From contig NC_083384.1 in NCBI RefSeq assembly GCF_031755915.1, positions 6,192,001-6,256,000 of the forward strand: a stretch of DNA of 64,000 bases, read 5' to 3'. Positions 10,896 to 23,197 of the stretch are shown here, in pieces. Position numbers and translations under genes: made by a program. This stretch comes from Ziziphus jujuba (taxonomy: Eukaryota > Streptophyta > Magnoliopsida > Rosales > Rhamnaceae). The notes below the pieces were generated by a model. The model searched no databases. It worked only from the letters and a program-made list of their open reading frames with translations, and was not told where the DNA came from. The stretch's first letter is position 1. Each line of letters opens with the position of its first letter.

Positions 10896-11810
10896 GAACA
10901 ATGAACATCGAAATCAAATTCAAAACTTATGATGCCTAAAGGTCGTATTTGGCACGCCATATTAGACGGTCTAAGGACTCTGGATCCTTCTAATACTTTT
11001 TGTCATAACAAACAATCATGTGTTTAGTATGACAAAAAGTATGCATGAGCTAATAGACCCAACTCAATACAATCTAATCTATATAATAACAGTAATTTGT
11101 CATTAATTCATTCGATGGAAAAAGAAAGGCTAAGGATCAGAGCAAAACACATATATTTGATAAACTATCGAGTAGTTACAAATAACCCCTCAAAGTACGA
11201 TACATTTCCCGCATTCTATAATGTAAAATTTCTTTATGATCAATATCCGAACTTACGTTTAAAAGAATATATATATATATATATATATTCCCTCAATCTA
11301 GTGTTGTAACATTTAACCCTTAGTACAGCCGAAGTTTGAAACGTTTAATTATTATTCAAGTAATATAAACTTATATATGTGATGTAGACATTATCTATGG
11401 AAGATCTTAAATATTTCATGACATATAGAAAATTTTAAGTTTAGTATAACAAGTTATTTTATATGATGTATGGATGTGATCCAACGATGTATTTAATTAA
11501 ACTAAATTAGTTAATTTATAGATTAAAATGAAATAATCAGTCTCCCATGAATATAACATTTTATTTAAACAATAAGTGAAAATAAATAAAAGACAAAATA
11601 ACCCAAGAAATAAAAGGTTTTATTTCAGTCTGATTTCTATAAAACCTTATTCCTTAAATTACATATATAGTTTTTTTTTTTTAAATAAAAGAAAGAAAAG
11701 ATAATACATTATTCACTCATTTTTCAGAGTTCATATTTTCTAAAATATAAGTGCTACCACGCATAAACTGCGATCCCAATTAAGTAGCATTATTTTCCTT
11801 CTTTAATGTT
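10896..11810. other. Intergenic DNA between SH3P remnant and JIP-C
   Basis: AT-rich and non-coding. An (AT)n run lies at 11266-11288. From about 11310 rightward it matches, in reverse complement, the 3' flank of JIP-E (49584-49870). This marks the left end of the inverted C/E duplication. A run of GATTAATTAAATT-like AT sequence gives only short spurious frames. Confidence 0.5.
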
Positions 11811-12677
11811 TCACCGTATCCAAGCGTTTTTAAGAGTCATTATTCCCTCAAATATAGGACAAATCCTATTGGCCGTGTTCACATCTATAACATCGGAGTA
11901 GCCGGTAATCACACTTGAATAGCATTCATTCCACATGTCGTTGCTATATTGATCAAACTTGCTCAACTTGTAATTATAAATACTGCTCCAATCAATTCCC
12001 TTGAAGTGATCAGCTACACGAATCTCAGTGCATACCTACAAAATTATCCAAAGGATCATGGTGTATGATTATATAGTCCTGCTATAAGTCTACAATTTTT
12101 CCACGGAAAATTTTATTTATATAAATAATCATTATTTAAAATAAAAAAATTATCTTTTATAAAATAAAAATTCTTAATATTTGTCACATCTTCTCAAAAA
12201 AAAAAAAAAATTGCTACTTACGCGGTTGTGGTCGAGCGCTCTATCCCATGGATTGTACCAAGCCAACATCCAGTCAGAAGCATCTCCATTCTCATCCTCG
12301 CCACGATATATGGTGGCTCCGATGGATCCAGTAAACGATGGAATATTGTGGACGTGAAGAAATGCACCCCATTGACCAGTTTCGAGCACCAATGGGTATG
12401 GAGAATCCCCCATATGCCTTTGCCAATCATGGGACCCAACATATGTTAATCTGTTTCCTGATGCATTGTAAATCAAGCAAGCCGTGGTGACTACAACAGC
12501 ACTATATTTTGGCTTCAAGCTCTCAACTAATTTCCAGGCGTTCACATCTTTGTCGTCTGCACTTTTCATTATCAGAGCTTCGTAAGCTCTGTCTGTTGCC
12601 GTTATCTCCTCTTGATATTTCGGCATCGCCTCTAATGTTTGGTTCGTAATGGGGATGCCAAACACGTTGGACGCCAT
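11811..12677 (-). CDS. JIP-C: intact 23 kDa jasmonate-induced protein-like gene
   Basis: The only JIP copy here that reads through. Exon 1 is 12677-12222 (456 nt, 152 codons; donor AACCGC|GTAAGT). Exon 2 is 12035-11811 (225 nt including TGA; acceptor TTTTGTAG|GTA). The intron is 186 nt, phase 0. The predicted protein has 226 residues and starts MASNVFGIPITNQTLEAMP, the typical start of the 23 kDa jasmonate-induced protein family. Other blocks in order are ITATDRAYEAL (near residue 30), YSAVVVTTACLIYNASGNRL (about 63-82), VGSHDW, GQWGAFLHVH, ATIYRGEDENGDASDW, MLAWYNPWD, then VCTEIRVADHFKG and the C-terminal FEGIMTLKNAW. No signal peptide or membrane segment is seen, so a soluble cytosolic protein is likely. 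Members are jasmonate- and stress-responsive in some plants; their activity is unknown. A TATA box lies about 65 bp upstream. This start was chosen because it matches the family start and follows the TATA box. Confidence 0.93.
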
Positions 12678-12737
12678 TTTTGCTTTTTGAGGCTTTGAAA
12701 CTCTCAAAACTTTGACGAAAGCTTTGAAGTTGGAATG

Positions 12738-12746
12738 CTTTATAAG
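12738..12746 (-). promoter_or_regulatory. Probable TATA box of JIP-C
   Basis: The minus strand reads TTATAAAGC about 65 bases upstream of the JIP-C ATG. The same TTATAAAGC stands at the equivalent distance upstream of JIP-E (about 48649-48657). This position and its conservation between the two copies support a core promoter. Confidence 0.65.
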
Positions 12747-12749
12747 ACA

Positions 12750-13740
12750 GTATTGGAGATCGTTTGTTTATACATGTGAAGAATCAGAAAGGCAGCATGA
12801 TCTAACGTCTGTTTACACAATTGCAATACAAAAAGTCAATTATTTAGTCTTTCTTTTATTATGAAAAAATGTTCTAGTTTTTCAAATTTTATATAGTAAA
12901 TGCGCATGATGAATATAAGGTCGTCATATCAAATTTATAGTCATTGACTTTCTTTTTTTTTTGGGGGTCTTTGGCCACTCATTGTCCGAGGATTATAGCA
13001 TCATTCTTGATTTTTGGCCAAACAAAATCATTGGGGTTGCAGTTAACCAGCACTTTATTGGTGAATTTGCTAATGTCTAACAAACTTTTTATCCAAAATT
13101 CTATAATATATAGTTTATGAAGCACTTATGCAATAAATACTAAAAAAAATTTAAATAGTTAATTATTTAAAAATTATTTTGTCCACATAAAATCATGAAA
13201 ATAGAGTTGGGAAAGTACTTTATCCCTTCAGATATTTTTAAAAGGACAAACATTTTAAAATACATATAAATTATTTCTTAAAATCAAATGTGATTTGGTA
13301 AAGTTTATTTTTACTTCATTTATTTCTTTACTAGACAAAAATACTTTTTTATAATTTACTGAAAAAATTATAAACACTTTTATATTTTTTTTTAGTTTTT
13401 ATTCTCTTAAAAAATTTCAAACATTTGGTTTTCAATTCAATTTTTCAATGTGGTTTTGTATAAATATTTATTATCTATTTGGTGCCCAACAAATCTATAC
13501 ATACATTAAATATATTATATATGTTCAAGTAAATAAATATTATTTTGATGATTTTATTTATCTCTCCTTAAATAAAAAAATGAAGATTAAAAATACAACC
13601 TTAAATAAGTATGTATTTAGTAATAGCATTTTATTAATTAAACCAAGTCAAATAGTTTCTGAATTGATAAATTTAGAAAATTTATTTTTCTTTCGATTGA
13701 AAAAACAAAAAAAAGCAATCAATTGATATTGAGTGAAAAT
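12750..13740. other. Duplicated upstream region of JIP-C
   Basis: AT-rich DNA that is the reverse complement of the region upstream of JIP-E (about 47720-48650), and more distantly of the region upstream of JIP-D (about 37300-37990). A good marker is GGTTGCAGTTAACCAGCAC (13035-13053). No gene is supported. The 92-residue open frame at 13448-13726 is AT-composition noise. At about 13715-13750 the match to the segmental repeat units ends and CACTA-like sequence begins. Confidence 0.65.
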
Positions 13741-13754
13741 TATGATTTTATACT

Positions 13755-15904
13755 AGAATCACATTGATAAATGACGCAATAAATGCGTCACAAAATATAA
13801 ACAACGACGTATTCCAATAAGTCCCCTAACATCCTGTCGCAAAATGCAAAGAAATTTAGCGCCTTATTATCAGAGTCGTCTATCCTTGAGTTTTTAGTGA
13901 CTTAAATAGACATTTAGCGACTTATTATGAGAGTCGTCTATACGTCAATTTTTAGCGACACATGTTACTTTTAGCGATGCATTAAGTGAGTCACCGATAT
14001 TAGAGTTTTTAACGACAACCATCGACTTTTAGTGACTTATTATCAGAGTCGCCTATATTTCCATTTTAAGCGACAATATACATTTTTAACGATGCATTAT
14101 TTGAGTCACCGAATTAGAGTTTTTAGCGACATAAATCGACTTTTAGCGACTCTTTATGAGAGTCTCCTTATTTGGATTTTTAGCGACACTTATTTGTTTT
14201 AGCGACGCATTATATAAGTTACCTATATATAAGTTTTTAGCGACGCATATAAACTTTTAGTGACTCATTATTTCAATCCACTTATAGAAACGTATTTTCT
14301 AGCGACTGTTTCATGTAGAGTTGCTAAATAAAGATATTACAAGCGACTTATAAGTAGAGTCGCCTTTTTAGCGATCATGGAGGATTTTAGCAATGTAGTT
14401 TTCATTACTTATAGCGACTCTTTATTTATCTTTAGAAAAGTTGCTAAAAATGATATTAGCAACTCTGTTTTAAGCATCGCTAGATTTGTTAGTTGTTAAA
14501 GATAGGCATGTAAAGGTCGCCAAATATGTTAGGCAACCTTGTTTCTTGTTGATGTGTCGCCCATTCGTTTTTTAATTTTTAATTTTGTGAATATTATTAA
14601 AATAGTAAAAATATAAAAATAATTAAAATACAAAAAAACTAAAACTAGCTTTATCCAAAATAATTAGAATATAAAAATTTTAAATACATATTTTTTCATG
14701 GCAAATTAATTATTAAATAAATTAAATATTAACTCATTGACATATTTTGACATAATTTGTAAACTATTGTATTTTTTCATAACAAATTTAATATTAATTA
14801 AACTTCCATGAATGCATACTCATTGAGATGGAAGTTAACGTCCTCTTGTTGATGATATTATACCCTCACACTGCATATGGAAAAAATAAAAAAGTTATTA
14901 ACACTTATGCAAAATAAATAAAATATTAATCATTATTAAATTTGTAATTTAGTAAATGAAAAATTAAAGAATATTACCATCATTCTTAAGATTTGGCGAG
15001 GCGCATTTCACCTAAACCCTTAAAACATAAGTTAATAAATATACGTACCAATTTATTTAGAAGATATTGTTTATCCATATCCCCTTACAGTCATTACAAA
15101 CATAGCCACTCTTACATTCATCATCATTGTCATTTTCATAGATACTTGGCAACTATACGACAAATGGATTGTGAGCCATCGTAATATCTGCAAGAACATC
15201 TTCTTCAACAAAAGTACGATGTTGTGGTGAAGTTAAAACAACAGACCATCTCGAATAAAGTTGGTCTTCAACATAAAATACTTGTTGAACTTAGCAAAAA
15301 CAATGTCAAGCAATATCACAAACAAAATTGTTACAAAAGCAAGATTAATAAAATCCAACGAACCTAATCTGCGGTTACAATGAAAAAAAAAAAAAAAGAA
15401 ACCAACCAACCACATGTCTCTGCCAACCACAAAGAAAAAAGAAACTCATCGAAATGATAGAGACGAAGAAAGAAGAAACCCAGAAATCATGCAACACAGA
15501 GAAATCCAGCTTCCCTGCCGACGACAACATAAGCAAATGAAAAATGAAACCCGAAATATCCCACTCTTCAAGTCTTTCTTAGATTGCTTCCAAATCTAAT
15601 ATCTATTAAATAGTGTACTTGATGTAGTTTTAAAAAAAAAAGGGATTCAAAGGCGCACGTAAAAATTTTAAAACGCACCAAAAATTTTCAAAAAATGGCA
15701 AAAACGTGCCTTTTCTCTCAATTTCATTTTTTTTTCTTTGACTAATTTTTTAGTTTTCATCTATAAATAAAAACTGAAAATATTTCTTAAAAATGCGAAG
15801 CAAAATATTGAAAATTGTTGTTTATTTTTCTGTTTTTCAAGTACACCTTTATTCTTTATAAAATTTGCACATCTTTTATTTGTTTTTTTAATTGAGAGAA
15901 CAGG
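13755..15904 (-). mobile_element. CACTA (En/Spm-like) element, decayed, left portion
   Basis: The segment 13780-14560 is packed with degenerate copies of a TTTTTAGCGAC / GCGACGCATTA motif, alternating with GAGTCGC and GAGTCACC forms. This is the subterminal repeat pattern of plant CACTA elements. A transposon protein remnant on the minus strand (15287-15153) supports the call. A solo LTR interrupts the element at 15905. GGCGACGCATTTTCTT at 19171-19186, just beyond the LTR, shows that the same motif continues. Clean CACTA terminal repeats were not found at either side, so the ends are approximate. The remaining sequence at 14560-15150 and 15300-15900 is AT-rich with only short frames. Confidence 0.7.
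15153..15287 (-). pseudogene. CACTA transposon protein C-terminal fragment (DUF4216-like)
   Basis: The minus strand encodes QQVFYVEDQLYSRWSVVL followed by TFVEEDVLADIT and NPFVV, then a TAG stop (15155-15153). The QVFYV-D and WSVVL pattern is typical of the DUF4216 region of plant CACTA-encoded proteins. Upstream, ATTGTTTTTGCTAAGTTC recalls the usual VFASQ segment, but with small deletions, so the reading frame is lost. The rest of the transposase was not found. The solo LTR to the right may have removed or displaced part of it. Confidence 0.65.
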
Positions 15905-18900
15905 TGTCAGGACCCGTCCAAAATTTTTCACTGGAACCCTAGACAAGCCCTGATCCCAGGGAAATCCTACCAGACCCTCCAATGAAAAATCCGGCAGAAC
16001 CTCCCCTAAGGGTTAGACTTACCATAAATTTCCTGCACTGGAAACACACTTCTATATACATCTCCTTATTCCTCCCACATTACTACAATTTAATTCCACA
16101 AATTTATAGCACTCCAAAATAATAACAGGGAATTAATGCAGTATTTAATAAAATGTATCCAATACAATATACAGAGCATTATACAAATAAATATGAAACT
16201 AATACAATGACAGATGAAGCAATACAAGATGAGAGGAAAAAAGGGAAGAAATGTTTTTTAGACTTTCGGCAATGAACTGAGACATCGGGCTGGCCCCGGA
16301 CGATCAACGTCTCCCAATCCTTGTACCTAGGGGAACAGAATTTAGAAATATGAGATGCTAATCATCTCAGTGAGTGACCCTATCTACTGTACAATTATAA
16401 TATTAATAATATAATAATAAAAGAAATTTGATTAATCAATACCAAACAATTAAATAAATAATTATAATAAATATTTGAAACAATGTTTTATCTCAAAAAC
16501 CCTTACAGTTCACTCCATTGGAAATGTTCCCCTTTTAAAATATTTTCGTAAAACCCAATCTTTTATACCCCACAAATCAAGGAATAATTAATTTAATAAA
16601 TAATTAAATAATCCAAATACGAATGAAATATAATGAAATAAATTTAGAATACTTGCATTAAAGAAATATAACATAAAAGAGAAATTCAATATATAATTCA
16701 TAAAATTTGATTTAATAAAATAAAATAAACAGTATCAAAAATTTAATTTAAGTAATTACAAACAATCCTGTAAAATAAGTGGTAGAAAAATACTATAATC
16801 TTCATTTTGAAATATTCAACCAATCTATATAATATTTTTATGGCAAGATGCATTTTAAAAATATTAATTTAAAATAAATGACATAAAATAGGAATAATTA
16901 TATTTTAGAAAATACTAGTTGGAAATAGGTAATAAAACAAGTTAAATACATTTAATTTAAATGCTGCTTTAAAACTTTAAGATTTCAAATTTATATCTGA
17001 AAATTATATTTGAAGCACCACACTATATACTAGTGATGCCCTACGATACCCAGCATCCCGAGCACCATCTGGCGGGAGGTTAAAGAGAGAAACTTGCATA
17101 TGGTCGCTTCGGTGTCCCGACAGCGCCGTTGCTTAAACCGTCATCCTGACCATGGAGGGGGGCGGCTTATGGCCAATATCAAACTTGCCTGCCCTCGGTC
17201 CGATGGCAACTCACGGGAGACATTATAACCTGCTCGCTCATCCACATATACAGTACAGAACACTAGTACTGTATGAGTGCGTCTAAAACAAATAACCAAA
17301 TTTATTATTAAAATATGCAATTTTTTTCAAAATTTACCGTGCGAATTATACCATTTTTCAAACTCACATTCCCACATTTTTCCTTAATATTTTCAGCATA
17401 AATCCACCGATAATAATATACAAATAATTTTTTCCCCAAATCATAAAATCAACCAAATAATATTCCAAGGGCATAATTATATATTTTGAGAGCACCATAA
17501 CTTAAATCAATATTTTTCTTGAAATCTTTAAAATCAAATCATACCAAAAACAATATTAAAACCACATGAATTTCATATATAATTCAATTCCACAAATCCT
17601 CAATACCATAAAATAATTTCCACAATGCATAAATTTATATAAATGCATTTTTTATTAATAAAAATAAATTCACAAATAAATTCCGTAATAAATCAAATAA
17701 TATTAATTTTACAATTCCTTTAAATATCAAATTGTCATAAAATCTAGATTTCCATAATTTATCAAAAATCATATATTTCAATTTATTCAAATATGGGCAT
17801 CAAAATTTAATTCACAATTTATCTAACAATTAACATAAAATAAAAACATTCAGATATTAAAATATCACAATATAATTAATTTGACTCCCAAAATTAATTT
17901 CGAAGGTGGGTCACTCACTTCGAGCACACAATTAACCCAAGATCCTCCATGGGATCAATTCCACGATGCACACGTGCTCCTAAAACAACAATATTACACA
18001 ACTCAAATAAATTAATATTTTATTCGGGTAAACAATACACGGTACCCGGGGGTTTAACACAAATGTTAACCAAAATTTACGAGTAATATACCGAAACGAA
18101 GCTTATGGAGTGAGGATCACTTATTGAGGCTTACCTTCTAGAGATCAGACCCGTGGTGGCCAGAATCTCATCGAAAAGATCACGAATTTTAAGTCCTTGA
18201 TTCTCTCAATCCGTTAAGAATTGAGGAAAGTGGACATCGGATTTGGGTTCAGTAGGAAAGGATGGGGGGTGCAACTGAAAACTCGCCGGAAAGTTGATTT
18301 CCCGATGAGTCGCCATGGTCACCGGAATCCGCTACCGTCAGCGGCCACTGGCCTTGATTTTTGGTGGGAAGGTAGATCAGGGAATGGGTGACTCAATGGA
18401 ACCAGCGGTGAGGCAAACATAGGTCGGAATAAGGAGAAATCTGGGTTTGAAGTAATCAGTGCCACCGCCGAAAAAAGCCTCGATCCGGGCGTGTTGGCGG
18501 TCGGTTGGCCGTGATTGTTGGCTGGCCGGTCGATTTTCAGGTGGGTTTCAAGCTAGGGTGGTGCGTGTACTGTTCTGGTGGCCGGAAATGGCTTCAAGCG
18601 TGGGTTTCTCTCTCTAGCTCTCTCTCTTTCTCTCTCTCTTTCCCTCTTTCTCTCTCCTTCCCTGGCTCAAGCGTTTTGCCCAAATAAAAGCCACCCATGG
18701 GTGACACTGTTCACTCACGGGATTGGCTGAAAATGAGACATGTGGCACACACTGTTCACTCAAGTCAAAATATATTAAAATATTACGGTATTCGAAAAAC
18801 TTTACATGTCCATAACTTTTTAACTAGATGTCCAATTTAAGCGTGTTGCTAGTCTATGAACTCGTATCAACGAGTACTTTACAACCATATAAAAGTTAAA

Positions 18901-19166
18901 ATAAAATTCTACAACCATAAAAAGTCAACTCTGGCACCTTTGGACAGTTTAGATCTCGACTTGTTTTGCCCATAACTATTGAATCGTAGCTCTGTTTTCG
19001 ATGTACTACTAGTCTATGAACTCGTGCCAATGTGTACTTCGTAATGGGACCTCGGTCAATGTGAAATTCCATCAGGAGGAAAAAGTCAACATTTGATCCA
19101 CTCGGTCAACAGTCAACCTTGGTCAACGTGCGAGAATTCCGATATAGTTTGGGATGGGGTGTTACA
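15905..19166 (-). mobile_element. LTR-A copy 4: complete solo LTR
   Basis: The longest complete copy (3,262 bp), on the minus strand, from TGTCAGGACCCGTCC to GGGATGGGGTGTTACA. It is flanked by a perfect 5-bp duplication ACAGG (15900-15904 and 19167-19171). It is inserted in the CACTA element. All landmarks are present: the GACGTT hairpin arm region (about 16295-16312), GAGATGCTAATCATCTCA (about 16351), CAGCATCCCGAGCACC (17050-17065), GAAGGTGGGTCACTCACTTC (17901-17920), the GC-rich promoter half and CTCTCTCT runs (about 18600-18660). Extra length comes from AT-rich DNA at 16600-17000 and 17400-17900. Confidence 0.92.
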
Positions 19167-19171
19167 ACAGG

Positions 19172-19375
19172 CGACGCATTTTCTTCAAGAAGGGTAGCCT
19201 ATTCCAATTTTTATATTTTCTTTGTAAGCTTTAAATAGTTTTTTAATTGTTCATCTATAAATATATTCATGTAACAATCCAATGAACATAAATTCCATTG
19301 ATCTAAACATAAAGAATAGTTTTGTCAATGCTCTTCTAAATTATTCACATGTATGTGTACAGACGAGACACAAAA
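19172..19375. other. Right remnant of the CACTA element and short flank
   Basis: The first bases, GCGACGCATTTTCTT, continue the CACTA subterminal motif after the LTR. The rest is AT-rich DNA with no gene or recognised repeat, and it ends where an LTR-A copy starts at 19376. Confidence 0.45.
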
Positions 19376-20985
19376 TGTAACATCCCATCCCCAACAACAT
19401 CAGAATTTTTTTCACGTTGACCGAGGTCAACTGGGTTTGACCGCCATTGACCGAGAGGGGTCAAAATTTGACTTTTTGATCTGGATGGTATTTCTCTTTG
19501 ATTGGGATACCATTGCAAAGTATGCATCGATCCAAGTCCATAGACTAGTAGCACATTGAAAACAGAGCTACCGTTTGAAAGTACCCAGTTGAGGTCCAAA
19601 CTGTCCAAGGGGTGCCCGAGTTGACTTTTTGTTCGTTCAAAATTAAGTTTTGACTCTTGCACGGTTGTGAAGTACTCGTCGATATGAGTTCATAGACTAG
19701 TAGCATGCCCGAATCGGATATGTGGTTTACAAGTTATGGATCTGTAAAAATTTTTTAATACTGTATTATTTTAATATTATTTTGTATATATATATATATT
19801 ATTTATTTATTTATTTATTTATTTTTTTCCTTTTCCCCCACATGGGAAAATGCCCCACGGGCTTCTTCTTCCTTTCTTCTTCTTCTTCCTTCCTCTCCTT
19901 CTCTCTTCATTTCTCTTTCCCATCAATCTCTCTCTCTCCTTGCTGCATCTTTTCCGGCCACCGGACGGCCACATGCGTCAGCCATCGGTGAAGCCCAACT
20001 ATCGGTGAGCTTAGCTGCTAAGTTTGGCGGCTGGCCGACCGGCAACACGCCCAGATTGGTGGCTGAAGCCGGTGGCGGCTCATTTTGTTTTACTGGCAAT
20101 TTCGTTGTTTTCCGACCAATCCAATTCGATTTCATACCCTATTCTCCCTATTTCGGATCTCTTGAGCTCGATTTTGAGGTCCATTTAGCTCAATTCCTTG
20201 CCATTTGGGAGACACGACAAGTTGACGATCGACCGAAAACTTCCTTCCACTTTTCGACCACCTCCGGTTGAGTTGAGTCCAATGGAGGTCAGTAATGTGA
20301 TCCTCGTCCCCTTAGCTTTCCGTTGATACCTTATTTGTGAATTTTGGATACCGTTTGAGTTAGCTCCCCCGGATACCGGATATTATTTATCCGAATAAAA
20401 TATTAATTTATTTGACCCTGTGTAATATTGTTGTTTTAGGAGCATGTGTGAGCCGTAGAATTGATCCTATGGAGGATCTTGGTTGGATTGCGTGCTCGAG
20501 GTGAGTGATCCACCTTCAAAATTATTTTCGGGTGTTAAATTAATTATATTTTGGAATATTCTAATATTTGAATGTTTTTATTCTATGTTAATTATGTGTT
20601 AAATGTGAATTAAATTTTGATACCAATATTTGAATAATTTGAAGTATATGATTTTTTGACAAATTACGAAAATTTAGATTTTATGGAAATTTGATATTTA
20701 ATGGAATTGTGAATTTAATGTTATTTGATTTATTGTGGAATTCATTTATGAGAATTTTGATTGTTGTAGATTTTATGATGTTTAAATGACATATTTGATT
20801 CAAATTGGTTTTTTTTTTTGAAGGTTTGAGAAAGAAATATTGATTTAAATTATTATGTTTCAAAAATATTTATGCCATTGGAAAATTTGTATGTTTAAAT
20901 TGATGGAATTGAGAGTTGATGGATTTCAAATTTATGGAATTTATGCGATGGATTTATGAGGATGATTTATAAAGGAATTGTGAAA
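19376..20985 (+). repeat. LTR-A copy 5, 3'-truncated
   Basis: It starts with the family terminus TGTAACATCCCATCCCC. It then follows the family order: GTTGACCGAGGTCAACTGG, CATAGACTAGTAGCA, a CCCCACATGGGAAAA motif (19837-19851), a TCTTC-rich run, GC-rich promoter DNA, TTATCCGAATAAAATATTAA (20388-20407) and the donor-like GAGGTGAGTGATCCACC (20499-20515). About 500 bp further on it is joined to an internal position of a second copy, so the acceptor half is missing. The 88-residue frame at 20005-20271 lies in the GC-rich promoter half and is not called as a gene. Confidence 0.8.
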
Positions 20986-21952
20986 AATTTTCAAATACGG
21001 TATTATTTTAATATTATTTTTAAACATGTGAATAGTATATGTCACGTGTAACTTAGTTAATGGTGCCGTGTGTCACAATGAGAAAATGCCACCTATCAGC
21101 CACAAGTAAATGTTATATTATATTATTTTTGTTATTATTTTATATATTATATTATTATGATAAAATTTTATTATTTTAATATTATTTATTTATTTGTTTT
21201 TAATTCTCTTTTTTTTTTCTTTTTCTTTATTTTTCTTTCTTTCCCCACATGGGAAAACACCATGGGGGCCCTATTTCTTTCTTCTTCTTCTTCTTCTTCT
21301 TCCTTCTTCCTCTCCTTCCTTCCCCTTCACCGAACCTCTCTGTCACTACATATTTAAATTTTTTCAGCCACCATTAAGAGACACATGCCGGCATCGGTGA
21401 ATCCCAGTCGTCGGTGAGCTTGGCCACCAAATTTGGCAGCCAATCGGCTAGTGAGGCACCCAGATCGGGCCTCCATCATCGGCGATGGTAAATTTGATTT
21501 TTTCGGCAATCTGATCATCACCCGGCCAAATTGATACTCCTTTCTAATATTTTTGGATCCTCTAAGCTCAAATTTTGAGGTCCATTTAGCTCAATTCCTT
21601 GTTTTTTGAGAGATATGAGATGTTGAACTTTAACCGAAACTTTTTGTCTATTTTCTGATCACCGCCGGTCGATTTGAGCCCAACGGAATTTGGTAACGTA
21701 TTTCTCGCCTCTTTAGCTTTCTATTGGTATTTCATTTGAAATTATGGTAGAGTATTTTGAAAGATGCCATTTTTGCATAAAATATTATTATTTTAATAGA
21801 GTAATCTGAAAAATGTCTATTTAATATTTAAATAATTATTATTTATATTGTAGATGTCAAATTGTGTTGAATTGAATAAATGTGGTTTGAACCATATTTA
21901 GTATGAATTGATTTGTAGGTTGAGGAATTAATTATATTAAATTACTGGGATA

Positions 21953-21984
<32 letters not shown>

Positions 21985-22720
21985 TTAATTATTTATGAAA
22001 TTGAATTGTTGTGGAAGAGATTAATTTTATGAGATTATGGTTGAATATTTACTAAATCTATTGTTGATTTAAATGTTGAGATTTTAATATGTAAATAATG
22101 CATTATGTGATTTAAATTCCGTATGAATTTTTTTGCTTCTTTTATTATTAGTTTGGTGTAAATCAATTTTATGGATTTGAAGGAAATATTTAATTAAAAG
22201 ATATTTCAAATGTATTTATGTGTTTAATAATTATGTATGCTAGGACTTGGTATTCTGGTGATAGAAATTGAAATATTTAATCTGATGTATTTGATGATGG
22301 ATTACAAGAGAGCATGAAATTTTATGAAACTGGTAAGGGTGTAGGATTTGATTATATTTTATCAAAATTCTATATTTTATAATATTACAAAATATTTTTA
22401 TCGGTTTTTGATGCACCATACATGTACCAGTGTTCTGTAGTTGTGGATGTGATTAGCGTGCAGGTGGATGTGGATGTGATTAGTGCGTAGGTTGTAATGT
22501 CTCCAGTCAGTTGCCATTGGACCGAGGGCATGTAAGTTTGATATTGACCATAGTCGCCCCCCTCCATGGCCGGGATGACGGTTTAAGCAGTGGCGCGGTG
22601 GGACGCCATGCGACCGTATGCCGGTTTCTCTCTTTACCCTCCCTATCAGACAGTGCTTTGGGACGCTGGGCATTGTAGGACACCACTGGTATATAGTATA
22701 TGCATCAAGTATCTTTTGTG

Positions 22721-22752
<32 letters not shown>

Positions 22753-22754
22753 TG
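20986..22754 (+). repeat. LTR-A copy 6, truncated at both ends
   Basis: It begins within the family at the CAAATACGGTATTATTTTAA block (compare 44369-44388). It repeats the promoter half in order: CCCCACATGGGAAAA (21242-21256), a TCTTC-rich run, GC-rich DNA and AT-rich DNA with an (AT)n(GT)n run at 21953-21984. Then come the CCATTGGACCGAGGGCATG block (22513-22531) and CCCCCCTCCATGGCCGGGATGA (22556-22577). It stops at an (AT)n run and poly-T near 22754, where an unrelated gypsy fragment begins. No gene is seen. Confidence 0.78.
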
Positions 22755-22784
22755 GATCACACCGTATAGGGATAGTGATCCGAA

Positions 22785-23147
22785 GTGTTCCATGAAGAAC
22801 TACTCGTAACTATGTTGCCTACGAGTTTAAGGGATTGGACGGCCAATGATGCGAATCCACCCGAGACTGTTCGACCGACAACCCGCTGGGGTGCTGACCC
22901 AATACAAATGAAGGTGGGACCGATCATTAGGGCCCAAGCCAAGAAGTTCAAGGACAATCTTGCTGTCTTCATACAAGGAATAAGTCATAGTCAAGAGGGG
23001 TTGGCCATATCTAAAGAACCAAGGCCTGTTTTACTCATACAAGCAATAGAAGCCGATACGGACCCGGGTGACGGTTTTGGTACATTTTTGGAGTCCGGGA
23101 AGCATGAAATGGTTCCAATGATTTATGGGTTCAATACATATGCCTAA
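22785..23147 (+). pseudogene. C-terminal end of a gypsy polyprotein
   Basis: A 120-codon open frame that contains the block GPIIRAQAKKFKDNL followed by FIQGISHSQEGLAI. This resembles the GPMTRARAKK-type region found near the C-terminus or 3' end of the internal region in several plant Ty3/gypsy families. Upstream is LPTSLRDWTAND. The frame ends at TAA 23145-23147, about 50 bp before the LTR. All enzymatic domains are absent, so it is a 3' remnant. Confidence 0.7.
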
Positions 23148-23197
23148 GAGGTCATGGAATCAAGTTAAACCAGCCTCAAATGCAATCAAAAAGGGCT

